A stretch of 64,000 bases of DNA from Novosphingobium sediminis (GTDB taxonomy: Bacteria > Pseudomonadota > Alphaproteobacteria > Sphingomonadales > Sphingomonadaceae), in NCBI RefSeq assembly GCF_007991615.1, contig NZ_BJYR01000003.1, positions 106,419 through 170,418 of the forward strand, read 5' to 3'. This document shows positions 27,485-36,396 of the stretch, in pieces; within the stretch, counting starts at the first letter, position 1, and each line of letters opens with the position of its first letter. The notes below the pieces were generated by a model that was not told the origin of the DNA, searched no databases, and saw nothing but the letters and a program-made list of their open reading frames with translations. Position numbers and translations under genes: made by a program.

Positions 27485-28333
27485 CTATTGATCCGTGCCT
27501 GACGTCCGGTAATCCCCGAAGGCCCCGTCGCGGGCATCGAGCGCGCCGCGCACATCCCCGGCGCGGAAACCGGAAAAGGTCTGTTTCGAAGCTTCCGTAG
27601 TCATCGCCAGAGCCTGCATTTCCGTGCCTGCGCGGATGGCAGAGCGCAGCCCCATCGCCTCCATCGCCCGGTGCACCGATCGCTTGTTGATCTGCTGCAC
27701 CTCGGGCGGGATCTTCGCCACCCGCTCGGCAATGGCGAGGACTTCGCTCTCCAGCGCTTCGGCCGGGAACGCCCGGTTGGCGAAGCCCACGCGCACGGCT
27801 TCCTCAGCCGAGAGCGCGTCACCGGTGAGCATCTGCTCCATCGCTGATCGGAACCCGCACAGCCACGGGTGGAACTGGGTATCGGGCGGGCTCATCCCGC
27901 GCACCGGCGGATAGCCGATCCGGGCATCGTCGCTCAGGTACACAAGGTCGCAGGCCGTGGCGAGTTCGGTGGCTCCGGCAAGGCACCACCCGTGCACCTG
28001 CGCAATCACCGGCTTGGCCAGATCCCAGATCCGGAACACGCCTTCGACAACATGCCGGGGCCAGAAACCGGCGCCGCCCGCGGTGTAGTAGGGCGGCGCT
28101 TGCGTGCCGGCCTCGGGCGAGAGGTCATAGCCGGCGGAGAAGCAGGCCCCCGCCCCGCGCAGGACGATAACACGCACCTCCGCGTCCCTGTCCGCCGCTT
28201 CGAGCGCAGCGAACAGCTCCGTCCGCAGCGCGTTGGAGAGCGCGTTGCGCTTCTCCGGGCGGTTCAGCGTCAACCGGCGCACGCCGGGCAGCGGCGTGTC
28301 GCTCAGCACCAGTGGCGCAGTAGCATGTTCCAT
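27485..28333 (-). CDS. Enoyl-CoA hydratase/isomerase family protein
   Basis: About 282 residues with crotonase landmarks: RRLTLNRPEKRNALSN at the N-terminus, the oxyanion segments GAGACFSAGYDL and VHGWCLAGATELATACD, and a C-terminal helical domain. The ATG at 28333 has AGGAG eight bases upstream. A much longer open frame continues on this strand up to 30706, but it is only the antisense of the CHAT gene. The usual second catalytic Glu region reads RIGYPPVRGMSPPDT, so the exact reaction cannot be named. A 3' stub of a short-chain dehydrogenase gene lies immediately upstream, suggesting the remains of an acyl-CoA catabolic operon. Confidence 0.82.
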   Translation of the reverse strand: MEHATAPLVLSDTPLPGVRRLTLNRPEKRNALSNALRTELFAALEAADRDAEVRVIVLRGAGACFSAGYDLSPEAGTQAPPYYTAGGAGFWPRHVVEGVFRIWDLAKPVIAQVHGWCLAGATELATACDLVYLSDDARIGYPPVRGMSPPDTQFHPWLCGFRSAMEQMLTGDALSAEEAVRVGFANRAFPAEALESEVLAIAERVAKIPPEVQQINKRSVHRAMEAMGLRSAIRAGTEMQALAMTTEASKQTFSGFRAGDVRGALDARDGAFGDYRTSGTDQ

Positions 28334-28352
28334 GGCGAGAGCTCCTGCAGGG

Positions 28353-28457
28353 TCAGTAGATCGTGTATCCGCCATCGAGAACGATGCTGTCTCCGGTGTG
28401 GAACCGTGATGCATCAGAGGCGAGGTATACCGCGATCCCGCCGAAGTCCGAAGGCCC
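28353..28457 (-). pseudogene. 3' stub of a short-chain dehydrogenase/reductase gene
   Basis: The minus strand encodes PSDFGGIAVYLASDASRFHT and then GDSIVLDGGYTIY before a stop, the diagnostic last 33 or so residues of an SDR protein. Upstream of PSD the homology ends abruptly and the sequence becomes the CHAT gene on the other strand. The N-terminal 200 or more residues, with the NAD motif and YxxxK, are absent. It lies 19 bp upstream of the enoyl-CoA hydratase and was probably once co-transcribed with it. Confidence 0.75.
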
Positions 28458-31126
28458 CGCCCCAACTGCTGGTGCGCAGCCTGACCTGGCAGGCCTACCT
28501 GCAGGGAGGGCTCGACAATGCAGCGTCCAAAGCGGCGATGGACCGCGCCATGGCCCTCGCCGCCCGCGCGCCCGATCCGGAATTCGATGCCGTACGCCTC
28601 GCCAATGCCTCGATGGTTGCTGTGGTCTTCGGCAAGCTCGACGAGGCGAAAGCCTTGCTGCAATCCGCGCAGGCAGCACCGCACGCAGGGACAGGCCAGC
28701 GCAGCGTGCAGGCCTATTGGGCGGCGATCGCCCGGAACTTCCTCGCCTGGCAAAAGGGTGACGGCCCCACCGCGCTCGCCGCCAGCCGCGATATGGTATC
28801 GCTGGCCGAGGCCTGTCTGGCAGAGGGGGCGGCGGCCACCCTCACCGCGATGACCAATCTGGGGGCCGCGCTGGATGCCTCCGGCAGGCAGGAGGAAAGC
28901 CTTGCCGCGCAGGAGAGGGCGGCTGTCTGGGGCCTCGAACATGTCGACGAGAGCAGCACGGGGCTGGCTACCGCCATTAACAACTACGGCGTTGATCTGC
29001 GCAATTCCGGCCGCTTCGCCGAAGCGGTGACGGTTCTGCGCCATTCGATCAACCTGTTTGCCAAGTATCAGCCGACCAATCTCAACCAGCGCGCCACGGC
29101 GCTGGGCAACCTTGCCTGGGCTCTCGATTATCAGGGGCAATCGCGTGAGGCTGAGACCCTGTGGCTGCAAGCCCTCGAGTGGTACGAGAAGGCACCGCAG
29201 GGCGATTTCATTTCCCCGGTCGTGACAAGGCGTGCCGCAGCCGATGCGGCCTACAAGCGCGGCGATCGGGCTCTGGCACTGAAGCGGCTGCGCGAGGCTG
29301 CGGCCTATGCCGAGGCGCATTTGCCAAAAGACAGTCTCGATACTGCCCAGACGCGCATGCACCTTGCGGATATTCTCGCCGCTGAAGGGCAAGTGGCCGA
29401 GGCCATGGCCATCGCTGAACCTGCCGATGCCAAAGTCCGCGCCGCCATGCCGGAAGACAGCCTGCGACGGATGAGCAGCGAACTGATCTTCGGCCGGGTG
29501 GTGGCCAAGGCCAAGGGCGCAGCTGCCGGGGTAGCGGCATCGCGCCCCGTACTGGCGCGGCTCAGCGCCAAGCTGGTCGCCACCGATGGCAACGCGCGCC
29601 AGCGGATCCGCTACCGCTCGCTGGTGCTGGGCAGCTTCATCGCCCTCGCGCAGATGGCGATGGATGCGGGCGACACCGAACTGGCCTTCGAGGTGCTGCA
29701 ACTCATCTCGATCAGCGAGATCACCACGGCCGAAGCCCAGTCCTTTGCGCGGCGCGCCAGCGACGATCCGCTTACCGCCGAGCGCTTGTTCGCCTACCAG
29801 CAGGCGGTGACGGCCCGGCAGGCGCTGGCTGCCAAGCGCAATGCGCTGGCGGCGGAGGACCGGGCCGGGCGGCAGGATATCAATGCTGCGATTATGGCCG
29901 CCGACGAGAACGTGACCCGGCGCGAGGCGGAACTGGCCGCGCGTCTGCCCGATTTTCTCCGACGGACCCATCCCGCGCTGGTGGACCTCGCCGCGTTCCG
30001 GGCCGGACTGGCGGCGGACCAGATGGTGATCATTCCTCTCGTCAGCGATAGCCGGGCGATCACCGTGGCGATCACCCGCGAGGGGCTGTTTGCGGCCAGC
30101 GGCGGCGCTGCCGCAGACTATGCCGCCGCGGTCCGGCAGGTGCGCGCCTCGATTGACGCTTATGCCTCGGCGCCGGGCCGTGCCCGGTTCGATGAGCAGG
30201 CTGCGCGCAAGCTCTATACGATGCTGTTTCCGCCAGAACTGCGCCCCATGCTGGCCGCGCATCCCAACCTGCTCTACGTCCCGCGCGGCGTTCTTGCCGA
30301 ATTGCCGCTCGGCCTGCTCATCGCGCCGGGGCGGGCTGTGGGCGGCAAGGTCAACTGGATGGCGCGCAGCCACGCCATTACGGTCCTGTCCGGCCTCTCG
30401 ATGCGGCGGATGGAAAGCACATCGGCACGCTCGCCGGACCTTGCCTTCCTTGGTGTCGGTGATCCGGTAATACCTCCTGCAGCCACCGGAAACACCGGGC
30501 CATTGCTCGCGGTCAGGGCAGGACAGATCGATGTGGCCGGAGTGGTCCGACTTGCTGCCTTGCCTGGAGCGGCAGCCGAACTGCGCCAATTGAGCACCGC
30601 CCTGACTGCTGGAACCTCGGTCGTGCTGACCGGGGCCGATGCCACGCGCCGCAAGCTGAACGCGCTTGATCTGGGCCGCTTTCGGGTCATCGCCTTCGCC
30701 ACGCATGGGCTGGCCCCGAGCGAAAGTGGCCGGGCCGGTGAGGCGGCGCTGGTCTTGTCATCCGAAGGTGACGCGCCGGATCTGCTTACCGCCAGCGAGA
30801 TTGCCCAGTGGCAGCTCAATGCGGACTGGGTCATCCTGTCGGCATGCAACAGCGCAGCAGGCTCGGAACCGGGCGCCCCGCAACTGAGTGGCCTCGCCAG
30901 CGCGTTCGTACGCGCCGGAGCCCGCAATCTGCTGGTCTCGTCGTGGCCCCTGCGCGATGACGCGGCCGCCCGGCTTACGGTCGCAACGTTGCAAGGCGCA
31001 GAACAGGGCCTGCCACGTCCCGAGGCGCTGCGCCGGGCGATGGTCTCATTGCTCGATGATCCGAAGCTCGCTGATGCAGCGCATCCAGCCGTCTGGGCCG
31101 CCCTTTCGCTAGTAAGCCCCCTGTAG
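28409..31126 (+). CDS. TPR-CHAT domain protein, 5'-truncated at a rearrangement junction
   Basis: Authentic coding sequence begins near 28458 (QLLVRSLTWQAYLQGG) at the junction with the SDR stub. The ATG at 28409 lies within the antisense of that stub, and the first in-frame ATG inside clear homology is at 28538, so the native start and any signal peptide are lost. TPR-like repeats (LTAMTNLGAALDASGRQEES, TALGNLAWALDYQGQSREAE) precede a CHAT domain with the His of FATHGL (30704) and the Cys of ILSACNSAAGSE (30845). The domain ends with AHPAVWAALSLVSPL. It is a divergent paralogue of the CHAT gene at 21189. With a complete catalytic domain but no proper start, it may be a non-expressed pseudogene or a cytosolic variant. 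Confidence 0.7.
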   Translation: MHQRRGIPRSRRSPKAPPQLLVRSLTWQAYLQGGLDNAASKAAMDRAMALAARAPDPEFDAVRLANASMVAVVFGKLDEAKALLQSAQAAPHAGTGQRSVQAYWAAIARNFLAWQKGDGPTALAASRDMVSLAEACLAEGAAATLTAMTNLGAALDASGRQEESLAAQERAAVWGLEHVDESSTGLATAINNYGVDLRNSGRFAEAVTVLRHSINLFAKYQPTNLNQRATALGNLAWALDYQGQSREAETLWLQALEWYEKAPQGDFISPVVTRRAAADAAYKRGDRALALKRLREAAAYAEAHLPKDSLDTAQTRMHLADILAAEGQVAEAMAIAEPADAKVRAAMPEDSLRRMSSELIFGRVVAKAKGAAAGVAASRPVLARLSAKLVATDGNARQRIRYRSLVLGSFIALAQMAMDAGDTELAFEVLQLISISEITTAEAQSFARRASDDPLTAERLFAYQQAVTARQALAAKRNALAAEDRAGRQDINAAIMAADENVTRREAELAARLPDFLRRTHPALVDLAAFRAGLAADQMVIIPLVSDSRAITVAITREGLFAASGGAAADYAAAVRQVRASIDAYASAPGRARFDEQAARKLYTMLFPPELRPMLAAHPNLLYVPRGVLAELPLGLLIAPGRAVGGKVNWMARSHAITVLSGLSMRRMESTSARSPDLAFLGVGDPVIPPAATGNTGPLLAVRAGQIDVAGVVRLAALPGAAAELRQLSTALTAGTSVVLTGADATRRKLNALDLGRFRVIAFATHGLAPSESGRAGEAALVLSSEGDAPDLLTASEIAQWQLNADWVILSACNSAAGSEPGAPQLSGLASAFVRAGARNLLVSSWPLRDDAAARLTVATLQGAEQGLPRPEALRRAMVSLLDDPKLADAAHPAVWAALSLVSPL

Positions 31127-31336
31127 TGCGCTCGAAGCATCCTCCGCGGAAGTGTGCCGAGCGAGACTAGACCGGCAAGCGTATGCGGCCTTGCAAACGG
31201 GGGGCGAGGCTATGGCCCTTGCCTTCCGTGAGCCAGCGCAGCGCCTCGACCTTGCAATGACGGGCAACTTTCAGTGAAACGTGGTGATAGGCGCCGAGAA
31301 TCAGCCGGCGCTCCTAGCCTCCGAAGCGCGTTAATG

Positions 31337-31362
31337 AAAACCGGCCTCACGCGGGAGGCCGG
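31337..31362 (-). terminator. Rho-independent terminator of the TonB receptor gene
   Basis: On the minus strand CCGGCCTC-CCGCGT-GAGGCCGG is followed directly by TTTT. It lies about 20 bases after the stop of the TonB-dependent receptor. The rest of the 31127-31336 spacer holds nothing I can identify. Confidence 0.75.
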
Positions 31363-31383
31363 CTCTTCACGAGACGCCTGCGC

Positions 31384-33765
31384 TCAAAACTTGACCGCGG
31401 CGGTGACGGAAACCTCACGGCCCCGGTTATAGACGCCTTCAAAAGCCTGGATCGCGTCGACCAGAATGCCCGACATCAGGAAGCGCTTGTCGGCGATGTT
31501 CTTGATCGTCGCGGTCAGCCCGTATTTCCCGCCGCTGCTGGTCCAGCCAAGGCTGGCGTTGAACAGGCTGTAGCCCGGCTGGGCAATCTGGGGCGTGTTG
31601 AAGGTGTTGTTGAAGAACTTGCTGCGATAGGCCCAGTCCGCATGCGGGCGCAGGGTGGAGCCGCCGGGCAGTTCCCATTCGTAGGTGACAGCGGCTGAAG
31701 CTGTCCACTTCGCGACGCGCTCGAACATGTTACCCTTGGCGATGAAGGTCGTCGCAAGGTCGATCTGGTCATAGCTCGCGTCGGTCAGGCCAAGCGCACC
31801 CTCGATCAGCAGGCCATGCACCGGACGCAATTGCGCCTCTGCCTCAAAGCCCTTGATCGTCGCGCTGCCGGCATTGCGGAACACCGGCGCGACGCTGGTG
31901 AAGACCTGGACCTGAAGATCCTTGTAGTCGGTATAGTAGGCCGAGGCATTGAGCGTCAGCAGCCGGTCAGGTGTCTGGAACTTGAAGCCGGCTTCAAAGG
32001 CGTCGACCTTTTCCGGTGCAAACGAAGGGATCGCAGCGACAGGATCGGTGATCGGCGTCGTCACGCCGGGGATGATAGGCGGAAACACCCGTTGGCTGAA
32101 CCCGCCCGACTTGAACCCGCGCGACCAGGTCGCATAGGTCATCATGGTGTCGCTCGCCTGCCACGCGAGGTTTACCATCGGCGTCACTTCGCCGAAATGA
32201 ACCTTGGCCTCGACATTGGGCAGGACGCGCGTGCCCGGATCGAAGATCGGCGAATTGAACGGCGGCCCGAGGAACGCCGCGCGGTTGGCGATGATGAACT
32301 GGTCCGGATGGAACGCCTTGTTGTCGCGCGTATAGCGCAGGCCAGCGGTCAGCTTGATCCTGCTGCCAAGCTTCAGGGTACCCTGCCCGAAGGCCGCGAG
32401 GCTCTCGTTGCGGAAGGCCCCGCCCGACTGGAACTGGCTGATCACGAAGGTCAGCCCGTTCACGTTCACCCCGCTCTCGCGGAAGTAGTAGGCGCCCAGA
32501 ATCCATTCGAGCGCGCCGTCGAAGCTCTTGCCGAGCAGCTGGAATTCCTGGCTGAACTGCTTCTGATCGATGCGGTCGGTAAACTCGGCGATCGTGAGCG
32601 GCGAGCCATCCCCGTCGCGAGCGAAGTTGCCGAGCAGGCGGCGATAGGCGGTGATCGACTTGAGCTTGATATCGGGGCTGAGCTCGAAGGTGTTGGTGAG
32701 GCCGATGCCCCAGATGTCCGAGTTGGAATAGCTCGGCGCAGTACCGGCGTTCTTGTCAGGCCCGAGCACGTAGCGGTTGTCGTAGCAACCCGCCACGGCA
32801 AGGTTCAGCGGTGCCGCGGGTGTCGCGCAGGGAAAGAACCCGACGCCAGCGACGACATTGGCGATGATGTTGTTGATGTCCGCGAAGGGCGGCGTGTTGG
32901 GATCAGTAGTGCGGCCGTAGTTGATCCCGATCAGGCTCATGGCCGGGCCGTTCTCCCGCGCCGTGGTGCCGTCAAAGCCGAGGTCAATACGCCAGGTCTC
33001 GGTGGGATCGAGCCGCAGGGCGATACGGCCGGCGAAGCGGTTGGCATCGCCCAGCTTCTTGCCGTCGGAAGTGCGGGTGACATAGCCGTCCTGCCCGAAG
33101 TAACCACCAGAAACGCGCAGGGCCGCCTTTTCGCCCAGCGGCAGGTTCACGGTCGCCTTGCCGACGATGAGGTTGTTCGTGCCGTAAGTCACCGCACCAT
33201 TGGCGGAGAGGGTGTCACCCGGTGACTTGGTCGTCACCGAGATCGCGCCGCCAATCGTGTTGCGCCCGAACAGCGTGCCCTGCGGCCCGCGCAGCACCTC
33301 GATCCGTTCGAAATCGACCAGATCGAGAATGGCACCGACTGACCGCGCGACGTAGACGCCGTCGACATAGACCCCCACGCCCGGCTCGACCGTAGGCACA
33401 AAGTCCTGCTGCCCGACACCGCGGATGTAGATCGAGGCGCTGTTGCTGGCGCCCGAGAAGGAGGGGTTGTTCTGCAGGGTGAGGTTCGGGGTCACTTCCG
33501 CCAGCCGATCAGTAGACTGGATCCCTCTTGCCTCCAGCCCGGCGCCGGAAAAGGCGGTGATCGAGATCGGGGTGGTCTGGATCGATTCCTCGCGCTTTCG
33601 GGCAGTGACCGTGATCGGTGCGTCGAGTGCCGAAGTCTCGGCCTGCGCCGCCGCTTCGGCATTCTGGGGGCCAGCCTGCTCGGCCCTTGCAGTCAGCGGC
33701 GCCAGAGCCAGGAGGGACACTGCACATAGCAGCGGGACGCGCCCGCACGAGATCACAGAACGCAT
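31384..33765 (-). CDS. TonB-dependent receptor
   Basis: A 793-residue outer-membrane receptor. It has a signal peptide (LLCAVSLLALAPLTARA), a TonB-box-like DAPITVTARKREESIQ, and a plug domain with IYIRGVGQQDF, GVYVDGVYVARS and RIEVLRGPQGTLFGRN. The beta-barrel ends in an aromatic residue (VTAAVKF). The ATG at 33765 has AGGGGGG upstream; the open frame continuing to 33942 is not used. A cysteine pair (PCATPAAPLNLAVAGC) may form a surface-loop disulphide. It follows the StyA-like monooxygenase gene by 55 bp on the same strand and ends at a clear terminator. Uptake of the monooxygenase substrate or a related compound is the natural inference. Confidence 0.9.
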   Translation of the reverse strand: MRSVISCGRVPLLCAVSLLALAPLTARAEQAGPQNAEAAAQAETSALDAPITVTARKREESIQTTPISITAFSGAGLEARGIQSTDRLAEVTPNLTLQNNPSFSGASNSASIYIRGVGQQDFVPTVEPGVGVYVDGVYVARSVGAILDLVDFERIEVLRGPQGTLFGRNTIGGAISVTTKSPGDTLSANGAVTYGTNNLIVGKATVNLPLGEKAALRVSGGYFGQDGYVTRTSDGKKLGDANRFAGRIALRLDPTETWRIDLGFDGTTARENGPAMSLIGINYGRTTDPNTPPFADINNIIANVVAGVGFFPCATPAAPLNLAVAGCYDNRYVLGPDKNAGTAPSYSNSDIWGIGLTNTFELSPDIKLKSITAYRRLLGNFARDGDGSPLTIAEFTDRIDQKQFSQEFQLLGKSFDGALEWILGAYYFRESGVNVNGLTFVISQFQSGGAFRNESLAAFGQGTLKLGSRIKLTAGLRYTRDNKAFHPDQFIIANRAAFLGPPFNSPIFDPGTRVLPNVEAKVHFGEVTPMVNLAWQASDTMMTYATWSRGFKSGGFSQRVFPPIIPGVTTPITDPVAAIPSFAPEKVDAFEAGFKFQTPDRLLTLNASAYYTDYKDLQVQVFTSVAPVFRNAGSATIKGFEAEAQLRPVHGLLIEGALGLTDASYDQIDLATTFIAKGNMFERVAKWTASAAVTYEWELPGGSTLRPHADWAYRSKFFNNTFNTPQIAQPGYSLFNASLGWTSSGGKYGLTATIKNIADKRFLMSGILVDAIQAFEGVYNRGREVSVTAAVKF

Positions 33766-33820
33766 GATAGATACCCCCCTAGGTGTTTTGCATTGTTCGT
33801 TTGAAAGAAGGTGCGCCCGC

Positions 33821-35056
33821 TCAGGCGGCGAGCGCAGCGCGGCCGGCGAGGAACGTCTCGGCTTCGGCCGGATCGTAGTACCAGGGCGCGATCGACTTCG
33901 GGTCGTTGAAGCTGTTGGCCATGATGTGGGCCAGCCCGGCATCGCTCTCCGCGGTCTTGAGGATGCGCATCATGTGCTCAGGCGGCACGCCGAGGGTCTG
34001 GTTGGTGTAGGCGACCGGATAGCGGGCGTAGTCCCAGTAGGTCTCGAACACGGCTTCCATCCACGCGCGGTCGAACGGTTCGTCGCCGCGTGCGGCGATG
34101 GCATCGAGATAGATCTTCGCCGCCTTGGCCGCGTTGTTCGAGCCCTGCCCTGTCAGTGGATCGTTGAGACAGACGACATCGCCGAGCCCCATGACAATCG
34201 CGCCGCTCGGCAACGTGGCAACCGGGTGCTTGGTGGTGGGCGTCACCCGTCCGCGCAGCACGGCGCCGGGATCGGTCAGTTCGAGATGGCCGTCGATGCG
34301 CTCCGCCTCGATCGGGAAGAACGTGCGCAGCAGGTGCTCGCTCATGGCGAGGTGATCCTCGGGCGTCTTCACATCTGCCCACTGGTCCATCGGGCCGCCC
34401 GGAATGCATTCGATCGTGAAGATCTCGCACGGGCCTGAGAGCGTCAGCCCCGGGAAGGAAACGAACTCTCCGATGCCCGGATTGATGTTGATGCAGATCG
34501 CCGGCACGCCGGGGCGCGGGCGGAACCGGTTGACATACGTCAGCGCCAGCACCCGCTGCGGCGCCGTATAGGGCGACCGCGCCGGATCGCGCTCGAACAG
34601 CGCGCCCACTTCGCCCTTGCCCGCCGCGACCACGGTCAGGTCATGCGCAGCCGCAAGCCGTTCCAGCGTGGCGATGCCTGCATCCTCGATCACGAAATCG
34701 CCGCCAAGTTCGACGAAGCGGTCGATCCAGCGCGGCATCTTGACGCGCTGGTCGATCGACTGGCCGGGCTCGTCCATCGCCCCCTGCCAGAACAGCATGA
34801 CATTGCCATCGCTGTCCGCCACACGCATTTGCGCGCCGGCGTAGGGCGGCGCTTCGTCCTGCCAGAAGTCGATACCCAGTTCGCGCTCGAGCCCAAGCGC
34901 CATGCCGTACATCGACTGGCTGGAAAGAACTGTCCCCGCCGCGATCTGGGCGCCAGTCCGGTTCGAAACCAGCGTCACCTGATGGCCGGCCATGAGCAGG
35001 CCGATCCCGAGATGCAGCCCGGATTGCCCGGCGCCGACGATTGCAATGCTTGCCAT
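33821..35056 (-). CDS. StyA-type FAD-dependent styrene/indole monooxygenase
   Basis: A 411-residue protein. The N-terminal ASIAIVGAGQSGLHLGIGLL is the FAD-binding GxGxxG motif, and the body (LTYVNRFRPRPGVPAICINI, then FVSFPGL, GLGDVVCLNDPLTGQGSNNA) fits the StyA/indole monooxygenase group. These enzymes need a separate NADH:flavin reductase (StyB), and one is encoded 1.3 kb away on the other strand. They epoxidise vinyl-aromatics or indoles. The ATG at 35056 has GGGGA seven bases upstream. The protein's substrate cannot be read from the sequence. It is followed by the TonB receptor and preceded by an AraC regulator, all on the same strand. Confidence 0.85.
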   Translation of the reverse strand: MASIAIVGAGQSGLHLGIGLLMAGHQVTLVSNRTGAQIAAGTVLSSQSMYGMALGLERELGIDFWQDEAPPYAGAQMRVADSDGNVMLFWQGAMDEPGQSIDQRVKMPRWIDRFVELGGDFVIEDAGIATLERLAAAHDLTVVAAGKGEVGALFERDPARSPYTAPQRVLALTYVNRFRPRPGVPAICININPGIGEFVSFPGLTLSGPCEIFTIECIPGGPMDQWADVKTPEDHLAMSEHLLRTFFPIEAERIDGHLELTDPGAVLRGRVTPTTKHPVATLPSGAIVMGLGDVVCLNDPLTGQGSNNAAKAAKIYLDAIAARGDEPFDRAWMEAVFETYWDYARYPVAYTNQTLGVPPEHMMRILKTAESDAGLAHIMANSFNDPKSIAPWYYDPAEAETFLAGRAALAA

Positions 35057-35162
35057 ACCATTATCCCCGTTCACGCTTTGGAGCGATTGGGGTCAGGCTA
35101 TTCTACGACAGCATTGTAACAATCCGCTGGCGGCAACGACTGTCCGCCGAGCGCAAACGCCC

Positions 35163-36206
35163 TCAGCTCACGCCAGTTCGGCAGCGCTGCAAGGTCTCGC
35201 GCGGGGTTTCCCCGAAGCGCTCGCGGTAGCTGGCAGCGAAGCGCCCGAGGTGATCGAACCCCCAGGCCAGCGCCACGTTGGTTACATTGACCCCGCTGCC
35301 CCCCGCGAGCAGCTCGCGCCGCACCCGGTCCAGCCTGATCGTGCGCAGCATCTGCATCGGCGAAACGCCGTGGACGCGCTGGAACTGGTGGTAGAGCGTG
35401 CGCACCGGGATCCCGGCAATTTCGGCAAGTGCGACCATGTCGATGGGCTCGTGCGCCTTTGCCTCGAGATAGTCGCGGACCCGCCGCACCGGCCCGGTGT
35501 CGTACCCGCTGCCGCCCGCAAAATCGGCGCTGTAATTGTGCGGCTGAAGGAACAGCAGCGCGCCCATCAGCGTCGTTTCGAGGTGTGTCTCGAACAAGGG
35601 CGGCAGGGACTGGCCCCGCAACTCATCACGCCGGAGGACTCCAAGCGCCGAGCGCAGATGATCGACCAGCACCTGCCCGCCAGCCGACGTCAGTTCCAGC
35701 CGCGGCGCGAAGCGGACCGCATCGCGGAGCGGCTTGCCGAGGTAGATTTCCACGAACCGCTCGAACAGCGCCCGCTCGTAGCGAAGCACGACCTTGCGGC
35801 AGTCGCGGCTCCAGAACATGTCCATCGGCTCGACCGGGTTTTCGACCGAGGCGCTGCCAGGAAGGAAGACCTCTTCGCGCCCGCCAAGCGTCACCCGCGC
35901 TCTCCCTTCGAGCGGGATCTGCACGAGGTAGAAGTTTTCCAGCCGCCCCGCGTCGATCAGCACGTCGGCGCCGTACTGCATCTCGGTAATTGAAACGCCC
36001 CGGCCGCAGCGCAGATGCGCGATCCGCGTGTCCAGTTCGGCCCGCGCGTTGACCAGCGCCATCGTGTGGTCGCAGAACATCTGGCCGACCCGGGCTCGAA
36101 CCGCGTCACCATCGTGCGAACGAAAGACCTGGTTCGGATAGCCCCCCAAGGCCCCGGAATAATGGCTCGCGCCCTCGTCGAACGCGCCAAGATTGATCCT
36201 GTGCAA
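35163..36206 (-). CDS. AraC-family transcriptional regulator
   Basis: About 347 residues. The N-terminal half is a cupin-like sensor domain (LVQIPLEGRARVTLGGRE, then GSASVENPVEPMDMFWSRD). The C-terminal hundred residues carry two helix-turn-helix motifs (DMVALAEIAGIPVRTLYHQF and VTNVALAWGFDHLGRFAASYRERFGETP). The TTG at 36206 is chosen because GGAGGGG lies eight bases upstream; another TTG at 36248 extends the frame but has no ribosome site. It lies between the StyA-like and StyB-like genes and is the obvious activator of both, responding to an aromatic inducer. That role is inferred from position. Confidence 0.85.
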   Translation of the reverse strand: MHRINLGAFDEGASHYSGALGGYPNQVFRSHDGDAVRARVGQMFCDHTMALVNARAELDTRIAHLRCGRGVSITEMQYGADVLIDAGRLENFYLVQIPLEGRARVTLGGREEVFLPGSASVENPVEPMDMFWSRDCRKVVLRYERALFERFVEIYLGKPLRDAVRFAPRLELTSAGGQVLVDHLRSALGVLRRDELRGQSLPPLFETHLETTLMGALLFLQPHNYSADFAGGSGYDTGPVRRVRDYLEAKAHEPIDMVALAEIAGIPVRTLYHQFQRVHGVSPMQMLRTIRLDRVRRELLAGGSGVNVTNVALAWGFDHLGRFAASYRERFGETPRETLQRCRTGVS

Positions 36207-36299
36207 GGCGGCACCCCTCCGCTGGTCAGCCCACGCAGTCAAATTCAATGGAATCTCGATTGATCTTCATGGAAAGGGGCGCGCCCGTCAACTGCAGAA

Positions 36300-36314
36300 C
36301 TGTTGCGGCAACAG
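36300..36314. promoter_or_regulatory. Palindrome in the AraC/StyB divergent promoter region
   Basis: CTGTTGC-G-GCAACAG is a perfect 15-base palindrome in the 190-base region between the AraC gene (minus) and the flavin reductase gene (plus), followed by a further GTTGCC half-site. It is a candidate operator for control of the divergent genes. Confidence 0.45.
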
Positions 36315-36396
36315 GATAGTTGCCTGCGGCCAGCGGATTTCGCCGGGACCGCCCCTCAGGATAGGCCTTGCACCCAAGAAACCGGGGAGACTGCGA

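Noticed and set aside
28334..30706. Very long minus-strand open frame continuing upstream of the enoyl-CoA hydratase
   Set aside because: It lies antisense to the CHAT gene, has no recognisable motif beyond the hydratase, and a ribosome site supports a start at 28333. GC-rich DNA often gives such antisense frames.
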